Positions 8,458 to 16,301 of a stretch of 64,000 nucleotides of DNA are shown here, one piece after another (position 1 is the stretch's first letter; the number at the start of each line of letters is the position of its first letter). Origin of the DNA: Desulfococcus multivorans (lineage in GTDB: Bacteria > Desulfobacterota > Desulfobacteria > Desulfobacterales > Desulfococcaceae); assembly GCF_001854245.1 (NCBI RefSeq), contig NZ_CP015381.1:1833001-1897000 (forward strand), written 5' to 3'. The position numbers and the translations under genes were made by a program. Under the pieces are notes generated by a model. That model did not search any database, was not told the origin of the DNA, and was given only the letters and a program-made list of their open reading frames with translations.

Positions 8458-8847
8458 ATGACTGAAGAAAAGAAAACGTTTTACATCCGTTCAAAGGTCT
8501 GGATCGAGGACGAAGACGGAAATGTGGTTTTCGGATTGGGTCGCATGAGAATCCTCGAAGCCATTGAGCGTCTGGGCTCCATCAATGCCGCCGCCAAGGC
8601 GCTCAAGATGGGTTATCGGGCGATCTGGGGAAGGATCACGGCCTCGGAGGAGCGCCTGGGAAAAGCACTCCTGGTCCGGAATATCGGCGGGTCGTCCGGT
8701 GGTGGATCGCAACTCACCCCCTATGCGAAATCCCTCATGGAAAAATTTCGTAACCTTCACCGCACCGTAGAGATCGAATCGGATGCCCTGTTCGAAAACG
8801 TGGCCGTCTCAGGGATATCGCCTGAACATCCGATTGAAAAAACGTGA
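8458..8847 (+). CDS. ModE-like molybdate/tungstate transcription regulator (DNA-binding domain only)
   Basis: 129 residues forming a single LysR-like winged helix of the ModE type: KVWIEDEDGNVVFGLGRM at the start, then RLGSINAAAKALKMGYRAIWG (recognition helix), then the glycine-rich GGSSGGGSQLT wing. The two molybdate-binding MOP/TOBE domains of E. coli ModE are absent, so metal sensing must be lost or reside in another protein. Such short ModE proteins are common next to Mo/W genes. It lies divergent from fdhA and convergent with wtpC, so it plausibly controls both. Start: an upstream ATG at 8434 is also in frame with GAAGGAG 8 nt before it (8420-8426), so the true start may be there and add 8 residues. 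Confidence 0.85.
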   Translation: MTEEKKTFYIRSKVWIEDEDGNVVFGLGRMRILEAIERLGSINAAAKALKMGYRAIWGRITASEERLGKALLVRNIGGSSGGGSQLTPYAKSLMEKFRNLHRTVEIESDALFENVAVSGISPEHPIEKT

Positions 8848-8889
8848 CCTTGACGCTTTCGGTATGCGTGATTTTTGTGCGCCGAATGG

Positions 8890-9930
8890 TTACAGGGTAT
8901 GAACGGCCGAAGCATCGAAGGCAAGATATACTTCTTTGCCTTCTTTGATGGATAGCTCAAACAGCAGGCGCTTGGTCATCAGAGACTTGAAGGTCAACGC
9001 CCCGACGGCGGTGTGAATCTCGTAAGAGAACCCTTGGTCAACAATCCCCATCACGGTTCCTTTGTAACAGTTCTTCCCGCCGGAGGACTCCGGCGCATTC
9101 AGGCTTACGGCAACATCTTCGGGCCGTAACGCTATGTATCGACTGTCTTGGGCGGGCTTTTTCGCCAACGTCACCTCCACCGATTTCGCAAAGGCTTTTG
9201 TATCGACAAAATTTGCGCGGAACAGATTTTTCATTCCGACAAAATCCGCAACAAATCGAGAGACAGGTCTTTGAAATATCTCCTCGACCCTGCCGACCTG
9301 CTCGATTCTGCCCCGACTCATCACTGCGGCGCGATTGCCCAGAGACAGGGCATCGACAAAGTCATGGGTCACCATCATGAAGGTGGTTGGAGAAGCGGTG
9401 TGAAGTTTTTTCAGCGTATTTCTGATCTCTTCACGAAAATGGGGATCCAGTGCAGAGAGGGGCTCATCGAGAAGCAGAACACCGGGATTGACCATCAGGG
9501 CTCGCGCCAGGGCCGTCCTCTGGCGTTCTCCTCCGCTCAAGTTGAGGGGTAATCGATGTTGAAGATGGGTGAGATCGAGGGTGTCCAGAAGATAGTCCAG
9601 GCGGTTTTCCAGCGCCTTCTTTTGACGTTTGGCATACCGATGGCCATAGGTGATGTTTTTCTCCACCGTCAGATGGGGGAAAAGGGCATAGTCCTGATAT
9701 ACAATCCCGACGAACCGTTTTTCTGGGGGTAGACGGGTGACATCTTTTTCGTTGAGGATGATTTTCCCGCTCTTCACGGGAACGAGACCCGCGATGGCTT
9801 CGAGAAGCAGCGTTTTGCCGGCGCCTGTGGGTCCCATGAGGACGAAAAATTCATTGGCCCCTATTTCAAGATCGATGCCGCTGAGTCTGAAATCTCCGAG
9901 TGCGATGTGAAGATTCTGGATGGCAATCAA
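8890..9930 (-). CDS. wtpC: tungstate/molybdate ABC transporter ATP-binding protein
   Basis: 346 residues with Walker A GPTGAGKT (33-40), Q-loop VYQDYALFPH near 80, signature NLSGGERQR near 130, Walker B VLLLDEP near 152 and the H-loop MVTHD near 188. A C-terminal TOBE-like oxyanion-regulatory domain occupies about 275-340. It powers import of molybdate or tungstate with the adjacent permease, whose stop codon it overlaps by 4 bp (translational coupling). The final residues converge with the ModE-like gene 42 bp away. Specificity between Mo and W cannot be read from the ATPase; the Wtp label follows the type of binding protein in the operon. Confidence 0.9.
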   Translation of the reverse strand: MIAIQNLHIALGDFRLSGIDLEIGANEFFVLMGPTGAGKTLLLEAIAGLVPVKSGKIILNEKDVTRLPPEKRFVGIVYQDYALFPHLTVEKNITYGHRYAKRQKKALENRLDYLLDTLDLTHLQHRLPLNLSGGERQRTALARALMVNPGVLLLDEPLSALDPHFREEIRNTLKKLHTASPTTFMMVTHDFVDALSLGNRAAVMSRGRIEQVGRVEEIFQRPVSRFVADFVGMKNLFRANFVDTKAFAKSVEVTLAKKPAQDSRYIALRPEDVAVSLNAPESSGGKNCYKGTVMGIVDQGFSYEIHTAVGALTFKSLMTKRLLFELSIKEGKEVYLAFDASAVHTL

Positions 9931-10712
9931 GCTTCACGTCCGGACCGCAGGGTGACCACCCGCAGCATCAGAAACAGGATAAGGCAGACGCAGACCAGCC
10001 ATACCGCCACCGGCTGGGAATATTTGAGCCCGTAACCCTCGAAGCGTTCATATATCATTACCGGCGCCGTCATGGGATGGTAGGCGACAACCACGACGGC
10101 GCCGAATTCACTGATGGCACGGGCGGAGCACATGATAACACCCGCGATCATGCTCCGCCACGCCAGGGGGAAGGTGATCCGGAAGAACGTACTTGCCATC
10201 GATGCCCCAAGGCTTCGGGATACCTTCTCCAGTCGGGGTGGTATGCTCTCAAAACCGTCTTTTGCGGCGTTGATGTAAAAGGGCATGCCAACGAATGTCA
10301 GAACGATAACGATTCCCGTGACACTCCCCATGATGCGGATGCCCAGCTCCGACAGGAGATGTCCCAGCCAATGATTTTTTCCCGCAACACTGAGGATGGC
10401 GATTCCCACGACCGGGTGGGGAATGACAATGGGCAAATCGATAATGCCTTCCACGAGTCTTTTTCCGCGAAAACTGTGCCGGGCGAGCAGATAGGCAAGC
10501 GGGGTTCCGAAGAAGAACGATATGAGACCGGCCAGACCGGCGGTGTAGATGCTGAGCCATATCGACCGCAATACATCCCTTGATCCGGCCGTTTCGAGGA
10601 GCAATGCCAAAGAAGGTGCCTTGACCATCTCCATGAGCGGCAGCAGAATGAACACCATCACCGCAAACCCGCAGGTGATGGTGATCCATAAGAAAGGTTC
10701 CTTTCCCGGCAT
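9927..10712 (-). CDS. wtpB: tungstate/molybdate ABC transporter permease
   Basis: 261 residues with about six membrane helices. The ABC permease EAA loop is visible near residues 160-180 (EKVSRSLGASMASTFFRITF with an earlier PPRLE). A TPLAYLLAR segment near residue 70 and IPHPVVGIA near 95 are typical of ModB/WtpB/CysT proteins. It forms the transmembrane channel for oxyanion import. It is the middle gene of the wtpABC operon, 18 bp after wtpA and overlapping wtpC by 4 bp. Confidence 0.9.
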   Translation of the reverse strand: MPGKEPFLWITITCGFAVMVFILLPLMEMVKAPSLALLLETAGSRDVLRSIWLSIYTAGLAGLISFFFGTPLAYLLARHSFRGKRLVEGIIDLPIVIPHPVVGIAILSVAGKNHWLGHLLSELGIRIMGSVTGIVIVLTFVGMPFYINAAKDGFESIPPRLEKVSRSLGASMASTFFRITFPLAWRSMIAGVIMCSARAISEFGAVVVVAYHPMTAPVMIYERFEGYGLKYSQPVAVWLVCVCLILFLMLRVVTLRSGREA

Positions 10713-10730
10713 TGTCGGAACAGGCTTCCG

Positions 10731-11714
10731 TCAGAGTTTGACTTCCACCAGCGGCTGCAGTCGCTTCGGAAGTTGATCCTGCATCGTTTGTGTTGGCACT
10801 CTGCCGGGGACAAACGGCGGTTGACCCATCTCCTTGAGGATCTTGAGCCCCCCTTCCGGATTCAGCAGATATTCCAGGAAGGCGATCGCCGCTTCCGCGT
10901 TCGGAGCGTTCTTGATGATGCAGGTCCCATATGTAACGGATTCTCCCTTGATGTTCATGAACTGACCCGGTTCCTTGCCCGTGACCTTGACGACCGCTTG
11001 CTGGTAAAGATGGTCATAACGGTAGTTTCCAAGGTTTATCTCGTCGGGAAGAGCGATATAGTTCAACTCATGCTGTACCGCCACGGAAAGGTATTCCCAT
11101 GCATAATCCATGTTGCCCGTCTGGAGAAGGGAGATGAGTTCGACCGATTTCGGACGGATATTTTCTTTGGGTCGGTTGGCGATCATCTTCTCGTAAAGTC
11201 CATCCACCTGGTAGTGTTTTTCGGCGAGCTGGAGTACCATGAGGGATCGATACCCGCAAGGATCGAGGTCGGGATCTGAATGGCCCCATACGACATCCTT
11301 TTTAAGAAGGATATCGTACCAGTTTTCGGCATTGATATCGTTGGCGTATCTGCTTTTGTCCGTATAGCAGAGCACAATCTGGTTGGTGGCAAAACGGATA
11401 TTCATATCGGCGTACTCGGGGATGAGCAGTTTGTCGATGACCTTATAATCCGCCGAGACGATGATGTCGCAGGGTTTCTTGAGGTCCGTCACCTTTCTCG
11501 CACATTGTTGACTCCCGCCGGCTTCGCGCAGCACGTCAACCTTCGGGTATTTCGCCTCGAAAGCCTTTTCCATTGTTTCAAAAGGAAGCGCAAGGCTTCC
11601 GGCATGAAATATGACCAGATTTCCCGATGGTTCGGCGAAGCCGTTACACAGGGACCACGGTAGAATGGAAAGCGCTGCAAAGACCAGGATAGTGATCGTT
11701 GCTGTTTTTTTCAT
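10731..11714 (-). CDS. wtpA: tungstate/molybdate-binding periplasmic protein
   Basis: 327 residues: a Sec signal peptide (about 1-27) and a type II periplasmic binding fold. [10 protein letters not shown] near residue 35, [12 protein letters not shown] near 85 and [12 protein letters not shown] near 155 are the oxyanion-pocket segments of the WtpA/ModA group. The HAGSLA and DPCGYR forms match WtpA (described in archaea and many anaerobes) better than E. coli ModA. It captures molybdate/tungstate and passes it to WtpB. The start at 11714 has AAGGAGG 7 nt upstream. A near-consensus promoter lies about 130 bp upstream, so this is the first gene of the operon. Confidence 0.9.
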   Translation of the reverse strand: MKKTATITILVFAALSILPWSLCNGFAEPSGNLVIFHAGSLALPFETMEKAFEAKYPKVDVLREAGGSQQCARKVTDLKKPCDIIVSADYKVIDKLLIPEYADMNIRFATNQIVLCYTDKSRYANDINAENWYDILLKKDVVWGHSDPDLDPCGYRSLMVLQLAEKHYQVDGLYEKMIANRPKENIRPKSVELISLLQTGNMDYAWEYLSVAVQHELNYIALPDEINLGNYRYDHLYQQAVVKVTGKEPGQFMNIKGESVTYGTCIIKNAPNAEAAIAFLEYLLNPEGGLKILKEMGQPPFVPGRVPTQTMQDQLPKRLQPLVEVKL

Positions 11715-11844
11715 GCTCGAACCTCCTTATTGGCCTTTAGATGTTAAATCGGAATGTCAATCCGCCACCTTGACCGGTTTTCGGATTCTTTTCACGTTTC
11801 AAGGGGCATGCATCATGAAACAGCATCATTTTAATCTATATATC

Positions 11845-11872
11845 ATTATCACGGGAAAAGAATAGATGTCAA
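11845..11872 (-). promoter_or_regulatory. sigma-70 promoter of wtpABC
   Basis: On the minus strand a perfect TTGACA (11872-11867) is followed by a 16-nt spacer and GATAAT (11850-11845), five of six matches to the -10 consensus. Predicted transcription starts near 11838, giving a leader of about 125 nt before wtpA. Confidence 0.6.
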
Positions 11873-12094
11873 TATTGGTTGATATCAGGGCATTTTCATG
11901 ATTTTTTGTTTAAAAAATTTTTTTATTGCCCCAATATTCCTATGCCACCCATCGTCGATATGTTGGTGGTCTGCAAAAAATCAGCCCGAGAGATCATGGT
12001 GAGAACGCGAGGAGCGACAGATCCCCCGGCATCAAGGGATCTTCGGGAAGAATCTCAATAGGTATTGTTTCTGTTCGAATACGTGATATACAGT

Positions 12095-12123
12095 TTGAAT
12101 TTACCTCTATATTGAACTATACT
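12095..12123 (+). promoter_or_regulatory. sigma-70 promoter of the FDDTD-protein gene
   Basis: TTGAAT (12095-12100), a 17-nt spacer and TATACT (12118-12123). It points to the gene at 12265, with a leader of about 135 nt that contains the palindromic repeat at 12175-12231. Confidence 0.5.
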
Positions 12124-12174
12124 AACTCACTTTTCGGTGTTTTAAGCACGCCAGGTTGAACGTTAAAAGAGATG

Positions 12175-12231
12175 ACTCGACTTTCGACTTTCATCGGCCG
12201 GTGCCGGTCACCATCATGAAAGTCGAAACTT
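12175..12231 (-). repeat. dispersed palindromic repeat, copy 1
   Basis: A 57-bp copy with arms CTCGACTTTCGACTTTCA and TGAAAGTCGAAACTT around a GC-rich core containing CCGGTCACCATCATG. The core reads in the opposite direction to copies at 31611 and 34279. It lies in the 5' leader of the next gene. Confidence 0.8.
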
Positions 12232-12264
12232 AAAAAGATTATTGAAATTTAAAAGGTCGTATGA

Positions 12265-13041
12265 ATGAAAGCATATTTCGGTTTTGATGACACGGATACC
12301 CACAATTCCCTTTATGGGACGGGCAAGCTCGTCAGATGGTTTCAGCAAAAGCTTTCCGTTGAATCTCAATGCATCGGCGTCGTGCGCCAACAGCTTCTTG
12401 TGTGCGACGCCATTCCGTACACGTCCCATAACAGTGCGGCATGTATGATCGTGGAAATACCCGACCTGTCGATGTTGGATCAGATGATCGCCGATGCCGT
12501 TTCCCATATCGAAAGTCACGCCGCTTTGGGGAGTGATCCCGGCTTGTGTGTGGCGGCAGAATGTGATTCGAATCTGGAAAATATCGTTGAATACGGCCGT
12601 TCTTGCACCCATACGATATCCACCCAGAAACAGGCGCTTCAGACTGCAAAGAATATCCATCTCTCGGGTCACGGCGGAACCCATGATGGTATTATCGGTG
12701 CGGTTGCGGCGGTGGGGCTGACCCTTTCGGGGTGGTCGGGGCGGTTCATCGAGCTGAGAAATCTGCGTGACTGGCCTGCGCAGGCAACCGTATCCGAATT
12801 GAAAGACAGCGGCATTGAAACCCTGTCGATTGACCGGGATGCAAAAGTTCCTGTCCCCAGTGACATTGTCATCACTAACGGTTGGCTGCGTCCGCGGCTG
12901 ATCGGTCATCGACCTGTGCTTCTCGTCAGACCTCAAGGGCAGTCCATTTGGACAAATATCGACGGAAAGCGCATCAAAAACGGTCATTCAACGATGAAAA
13001 ACAAACCGTTGACGCAGACCGAAACGGTCAAATCCGCTTAG
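12265..13041 (+). CDS. FDDTD-motif protein related to archaeal TiaS
   Basis: 258 residues. The start MKAYFGFDDTDT matches the opening of archaeal TiaS, the enzyme that joins agmatine to the wobble cytidine of tRNA-Ile2. A later SGHGGTHDGIIGAVAAVGL segment near residue 135 also resembles TiaS, whose three-carbon kinase domain contains the FDDTD residues. It is much shorter than TiaS (about 420), lacking the OB-fold and zinc-ribbon tRNA-binding parts. Bacteria use TilS lysidine synthetase for that tRNA, so a different substrate is likely. ATP-dependent chemistry is inferred from the motif. The gene ends 14 bp inside the convergent PadR gene. Its place between Mo/W import and storage genes suggests, but does not show, a link. 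Confidence 0.65.
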   Translation: MKAYFGFDDTDTHNSLYGTGKLVRWFQQKLSVESQCIGVVRQQLLVCDAIPYTSHNSAACMIVEIPDLSMLDQMIADAVSHIESHAALGSDPGLCVAAECDSNLENIVEYGRSCTHTISTQKQALQTAKNIHLSGHGGTHDGIIGAVAAVGLTLSGWSGRFIELRNLRDWPAQATVSELKDSGIETLSIDRDAKVPVPSDIVITNGWLRPRLIGHRPVLLVRPQGQSIWTNIDGKRIKNGHSTMKNKPLTQTETVKSA

Positions 13042-13405
13042 TGCTAATCTCTTCATACATTTCGACAAACCGCAAAAGCTTTTGAGCTTGATTTTTCATA
13101 TAATCAATCCAGAAGCTTAAGATTTCGACACCTTCGGATGTGAGCTGGTAAACCCTTTTGGCCGGACCGGCTCCATCCGTTTCCCATTCCGAAAACACCA
13201 GCCCGTTTTCTTCCAGTTCCCTCAAATGACGATAAATCATTCCAGGGGCCACCTGACCTTCTATAAAACCGAACACGGAAATTTTCTGAATCAGTTCGTA
13301 TCCGTATGACGGCTTGATTTTCAGGGACAGCAATATAGAGGCCTGTATATACCGTTCCGTCTTTTTCGAACCCAAATGAACAGATGTATTTTGTTTTCTT
13401 GACAT
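13028..13405 (-). CDS. PadR-family transcriptional regulator
   Basis: 125 residues with the PadR winged helix: ILLSLKIKPSYGYELIQKI (helices 1-2), then GMIYRHLRELEENGLV (recognition helix), then the wing KRVYQLTSEG. A final helical segment serves dimerisation. PadR proteins are ligand-responsive repressors, often autoregulated through a divergent promoter. Here it is divergent from a 72-residue protein gene with only 63 bp between starts, which makes that pair its likely target. The 3' end overlaps the FDDTD-protein gene by 14 bp. The ligand is unknown. Confidence 0.88.
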   Translation of the reverse strand: MSRKQNTSVHLGSKKTERYIQASILLSLKIKPSYGYELIQKISVFGFIEGQVAPGMIYRHLRELEENGLVFSEWETDGAGPAKRVYQLTSEGVEILSFWIDYMKNQAQKLLRFVEMYEEISTKRI

Positions 13406-13445
13406 AGGTATTTTAAGGATATATTAATTTTTTAGAACATATAAT
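13399..13445 (+). promoter_or_regulatory. divergent promoter region of padR and the 72-residue protein gene
   Basis: On the plus strand a perfect TATAAT occurs at 13440-13445, 23 nt before the ATG at 13469, but its -35 position is poor. A TTGACA at 13399-13404 with TATTAA at 13422-13427 (17-nt spacer) is a second option. The AT-rich 63-bp gap is a natural place for a PadR operator. Confidence 0.4.
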
Positions 13446-13468
13446 CTTTTATCAGCCGGGAGGGTGTC

Positions 13469-13687
13469 ATGGCAACAAAAATATTTGTGCGCGAAAGACG
13501 AAAAATCGAAAAGGGTGAAAAAAAACCAAGATTTCGAGTCGTTGGCGTCAGTGGTTCGGATGTCAAGGTTTATGTCAGCCACATCCGCAAAACTGAACTT
13601 GATCAAATCAGCAGGGAGACCGGTGCTGACATCATTTATCTGCAGGGCGGCCAGGGGCAGAAAACCGGTGAAGGCCGGCAGGACTGA
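13469..13687 (+). CDS. 72-residue basic protein of unknown function
   Basis: A small protein rich in Lys and Arg at its start (VRERRKIEKGEKKPRFRVV), then a likely beta-alpha unit with VKVYVSHIRKTELDQISRE and ADIIYLQGG, and a glycine-rich tail. It begins at ATG 13469 behind GGGAGGG, a strong ribosome-binding site. I do not recognise a family. It is divergent from padR and convergent with the Mo/W storage gene, separated from the latter by a strong hairpin. Regulation by the PadR protein is inferred. The alternating strand-helix pattern and size are compatible with a small regulatory or adaptor protein. Confidence 0.65.
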   Translation: MATKIFVRERRKIEKGEKKPRFRVVGVSGSDVKVYVSHIRKTELDQISRETGADIIYLQGGQGQKTGEGRQD

Positions 13688-13715
13688 AATTTGGCAAATG
13701 GAGAAATGTGTAAAT

Positions 13716-13752
13716 GATTCTGGGCATCCGGTTGTCCGGGATGCCCAGAATC
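13716..13752. terminator. bidirectional hairpin between convergent genes
   Basis: A perfect 14-bp stem, GATTCTGGGCATCC (13716-13729) with its complement (13739-13752) and a 9-nt loop. It lies between the 72-residue protein gene and the Mo/W storage gene. There is no strong T-tract on either side, so it may stop transcription weakly or protect RNA 3' ends. Confidence 0.6.
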
Positions 13753-13794
13753 AGGGAACTGCGCAGATGATGTGACCGATGTTGTCTGTCGTTT

Positions 13795-14652
13795 CTAATC
13801 TTTGTAAATGATGGTGCCGACGTGTTTTCCCTCAAGCGCATCCAGTATATATTCAGGATGCCTCAATGCATCGATGATCTGTAGTTCCTTCAAACATTTG
13901 GATCGCTGAAGCAGGCTCAGGACAGGCCGTTCGACGATGAGGTCGTCCAGATCCAGCGCCATGAGTTCCCGGGCGGATATCCGTTTGAAGAATTCAAGGG
14001 TTCCGCGTTCGGACTCGTTGATCTTTTTCGGGTCTTTATCGAACAAGCCCTTTTCATCCTTGAGAAATATCAGGGAACGCGCACCGATATTTTCAGCCAG
14101 AAGAAATGCGCCGCAGTCGGTCCGGTGTGGTGGAATCGAGCCAAATTCTGCCGGGTGTTCAAAAAAGCCGTAAGGCGGGATGCCGTAGGTGATCGGTATG
14201 TAGCCCAATCGGCAAAACATCGTCAATTGTTCCAGATTGTCTCCATGGCCGATCTTGACGCCGCCGTGCTTTGCCAGCAGAACCGACAGCATTTCCGCGT
14301 TTTGCCAGGAAACCTTATCCCCCAGTTTGGACAGCACCCCGGTCGGCATGCCCAGGTCGACACCAATATTATAGACATGCCGCGCCCGGGTTCCCCCGCC
14401 GGTCATCAACAGTATCTTGTGGTTGTCCTTGGCTTTTATCAGGACGTCCAAAATGGGGAGCAACGCCGTCCGGCCGCGGTCCATGATGCTCTGCCCGCCG
14501 ATTTTGATGACGTTGATATCCGGGTGCATGCGGAAGTATTCCGCAGCTTCGGTGCGTTCAAGCAGTTTCTTGCTGACCAGGGACTCTCCCATCAACGGCG
14601 AATCGATGTGAAGCCTGCCCTTGTCCGGTTCCTCTTTTATCAATTTAGCCAC
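13795..14652 (-). CDS. molybdenum/tungsten storage protein subunit (MosA/MosB-like)
   Basis: 285 residues of the amino-acid-kinase/UMP-kinase fold. Key segments are NVIKIGGQSIMDRG near residue 48, ILLMTGGGTRARHVYNIG near 80, the PPHRTDCGAFLLAENIGA region near 175 and LIFLKDEKGLFDKDPKK near 195. The TGGGTRARH and EKGLFDKDP forms and the length match MosA and MosB (about 270-276 residues in Azotobacter), which form a hexameric cage storing polyoxomolybdate or tungstate using ATP. Only one subunit type is present, so a homohexamer or a second gene elsewhere is needed. A true UMP kinase would be shorter. Position between the Wtp importer and an anion porin supports the storage role. Confidence 0.82.
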   Translation of the reverse strand: MAKLIKEEPDKGRLHIDSPLMGESLVSKKLLERTEAAEYFRMHPDINVIKIGGQSIMDRGRTALLPILDVLIKAKDNHKILLMTGGGTRARHVYNIGVDLGMPTGVLSKLGDKVSWQNAEMLSVLLAKHGGVKIGHGDNLEQLTMFCRLGYIPITYGIPPYGFFEHPAEFGSIPPHRTDCGAFLLAENIGARSLIFLKDEKGLFDKDPKKINESERGTLEFFKRISARELMALDLDDLIVERPVLSLLQRSKCLKELQIIDALRHPEYILDALEGKHVGTIIYKD

Positions 14653-14763
14653 GTTTATCTGCTTTCATAACGGTTAAAATAGATTGCGTTGAAGCTGATT
14701 TGAAAAACGATATCATGATCCCGATAAAAGGTCTACGGTCTTTCACGCTGCTTCGTTCCCCGT

Positions 14764-16056
14764 TCAGAAGGCAAGCGTCACCATTCCCTGCCCGATGTGT
14801 TCGTCCTGATCGTCGGTCGCGGTGTCGGTTTGCAAAAATGAATAATTGGCCTGGAGTTTCAGGTTGTGACCGTTGAGATAGTAGGTCAGCCCGACCGTAT
14901 ACTCCTGTTCATCGTTGTCGCCGCTGTTGTCGGGATTATCCGGATCCACGTAAGCATAGCGTGCCGCCAGCTCAAACGTCTTCGGAATGACGAAATAGCC
15001 TCCCTGAAGAAAAAAGCCCTGAGCGCTTTCCTTTCCAAAGGGGGTGGCTTCATCCGGATCGATGCTTCGGAAATGATAACCGCCTTCCACCGAAACATTT
15101 TGATACTTGAACGCGAGATCCGCCGTCAATTGATATACATCGCTTTCCACGGACATGACATCGGTGTCGCCCAGTATGCCGGCCAGTGTTTTCCTTTCCC
15201 CGGGATCCAGGTTGGGAAGATACGCCCCTGCAACACCAACGGCCAGTTTCGGGGTGTCCGGTGCATCCAGCGCAGCCTGCGAATAAGAATAGGGACCCAA
15301 AGGGGTCAGGACCAACCTGGCAATGTACATGAAATCACGATCGACATTGCTTTGATTGGCGCCGCTGCCGTTGAAAACGCCCGCCTGGTAGGTTAACATG
15401 TCCTGAAAAAATTTTCCGGAAAGTTGTAAACCGATATCTCTCTGAAGGGAAAATTCGCTGCTGGCGATGGACCGATCGATCAGCTGAAGGTTGAAGGCCG
15501 ATGTCATGAATTCGCGGTCAAAGGGGAGCTTGTACTGACCGATCTTGGGTTGAACCGCGTCAAAATAGTCGGCTTCGATGTAGGCATCCCGCAGGGCTGC
15601 GTCACCGCCTTCCAAAGTGATTTGCGTGCCGTATTTCATCCAGGGATAAAACACGTTGCCCCCGGCCAGAACGCGCGCCCGTCGCACCCTGAAGGTCGAC
15701 GTGTCCGCTTTACCTTCCCGTTCCCGATAACTGAACAGGCCTTGAGTTCGAACGTTCAGGGTCAGGGAATAGCGGTCGTCCGTCGTTTTGATATAGGCGC
15801 CTTTTTTGTAGCCCACCTCAACGTTCCGGGTCCATTCGTCACCGGACGGCTTTTCCTGCTTGGCTACAGGTGCTGATGGTTCTTCCTCCGCCTCAATTTC
15901 CTTTGCTATGGATTCGGCTTCTTCACTTGTAATGATGCCTTTCTTGATCAGGATTTTGATCAGTCTTTCGGTCTGATCCGCTCTGACCGCCGTGGCGAAA
16001 AAAGTGACCGCCAATATAACCGTCAATACCGCAATCAGATTTGACTTTCCCTTCAT
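14764..16056 (-). CDS. OprO/OprP-type outer-membrane porin
   Basis: 430 residues: a Sec signal peptide (1-26), a short helical/coiled segment with EEAESIAKEIEAEEE (about 40-60), then a beta-barrel of alternating polar and aromatic strands ending in the typical C-terminal Phe (MVTLAF). The pattern FRVRRARVLAGGNVF near residue 125 and QPKIGQYKLPFDREF near 172 belongs to the phosphate-selective porin O/P family, whose members pass anions through an Arg/Lys ladder. In this context the anion could be molybdate or tungstate; that is inferred from neighbours. The start ATG 16056 has GGGAGGA just upstream. Confidence 0.85.
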   Translation of the reverse strand: MKGKSNLIAVLTVILAVTFFATAVRADQTERLIKILIKKGIITSEEAESIAKEIEAEEEPSAPVAKQEKPSGDEWTRNVEVGYKKGAYIKTTDDRYSLTLNVRTQGLFSYREREGKADTSTFRVRRARVLAGGNVFYPWMKYGTQITLEGGDAALRDAYIEADYFDAVQPKIGQYKLPFDREFMTSAFNLQLIDRSIASSEFSLQRDIGLQLSGKFFQDMLTYQAGVFNGSGANQSNVDRDFMYIARLVLTPLGPYSYSQAALDAPDTPKLAVGVAGAYLPNLDPGERKTLAGILGDTDVMSVESDVYQLTADLAFKYQNVSVEGGYHFRSIDPDEATPFGKESAQGFFLQGGYFVIPKTFELAARYAYVDPDNPDNSGDNDEQEYTVGLTYYLNGHNLKLQANYSFLQTDTATDDQDEHIGQGMVTLAF

Positions 16057-16077
16057 GCCGTTGTCCTCCCTTCCCGT

Positions 16078-16258
16078 CTAAGTATTTTCAGGATCGATCC
16101 CGATCTCCATCAACACCTGCAACTCCTTCAGTGACCAGTAGATACGCAGCTGCGCCGTCGGATCCACCACCCGGCCGTCGTTGTCCGGAGCCCCCGGGGA
16201 CTGTCCCATTCATCCCGGGCAGCAGGTCATGGGTAATTTTTGTGGTTGCGTCCGTCAC
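16078..16258 (-). pseudogene. small frameshifted ORF upstream of the porin gene
   Basis: On the minus strand, a frame opening at GTG 16258 reads VTDATTKITHDLLPGMNG. A second frame from ATG 16209 reads on with APDNDGRVVDPTAQLRIYWS and ends after IGIDPENT at 16078. Together they make a plausible protein of about 60 residues broken at a C4-G5 run (about 16190-16199 on the plus strand), a typical indel site. It may be a real small gene with a sequencing error, a decayed gene, or only the 43-codon second frame may be translated. I do not recognise the family. Confidence 0.4.
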
Positions 16259-16301
16259 AAAAGTAATCCGAATCCATCTCTCTCATGTGATGGTAAGCGG
16301 C

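Larger units (their letters stand above)
11715..12264. other. 550-bp intergenic region with divergent promoters and a repeat
   Basis: Between wtpA and the FDDTD-protein gene there is no credible coding frame. It holds a minus-strand promoter for wtpA (11845-11872), a plus-strand promoter (12095-12123), one copy of the dispersed palindromic repeat (12175-12231), an AT-rich tract (about 11895-11935) and a small inverted repeat, AGATCCC (12019-12025) with GGGATCT (12036-12042). Confidence 0.55.

Noticed and set aside
11715-11845. Molybdenum-cofactor riboswitch before wtpA
   Set aside because: The leader is only about 125 nt and I see no convincing multi-stem structure with the known conserved loops.
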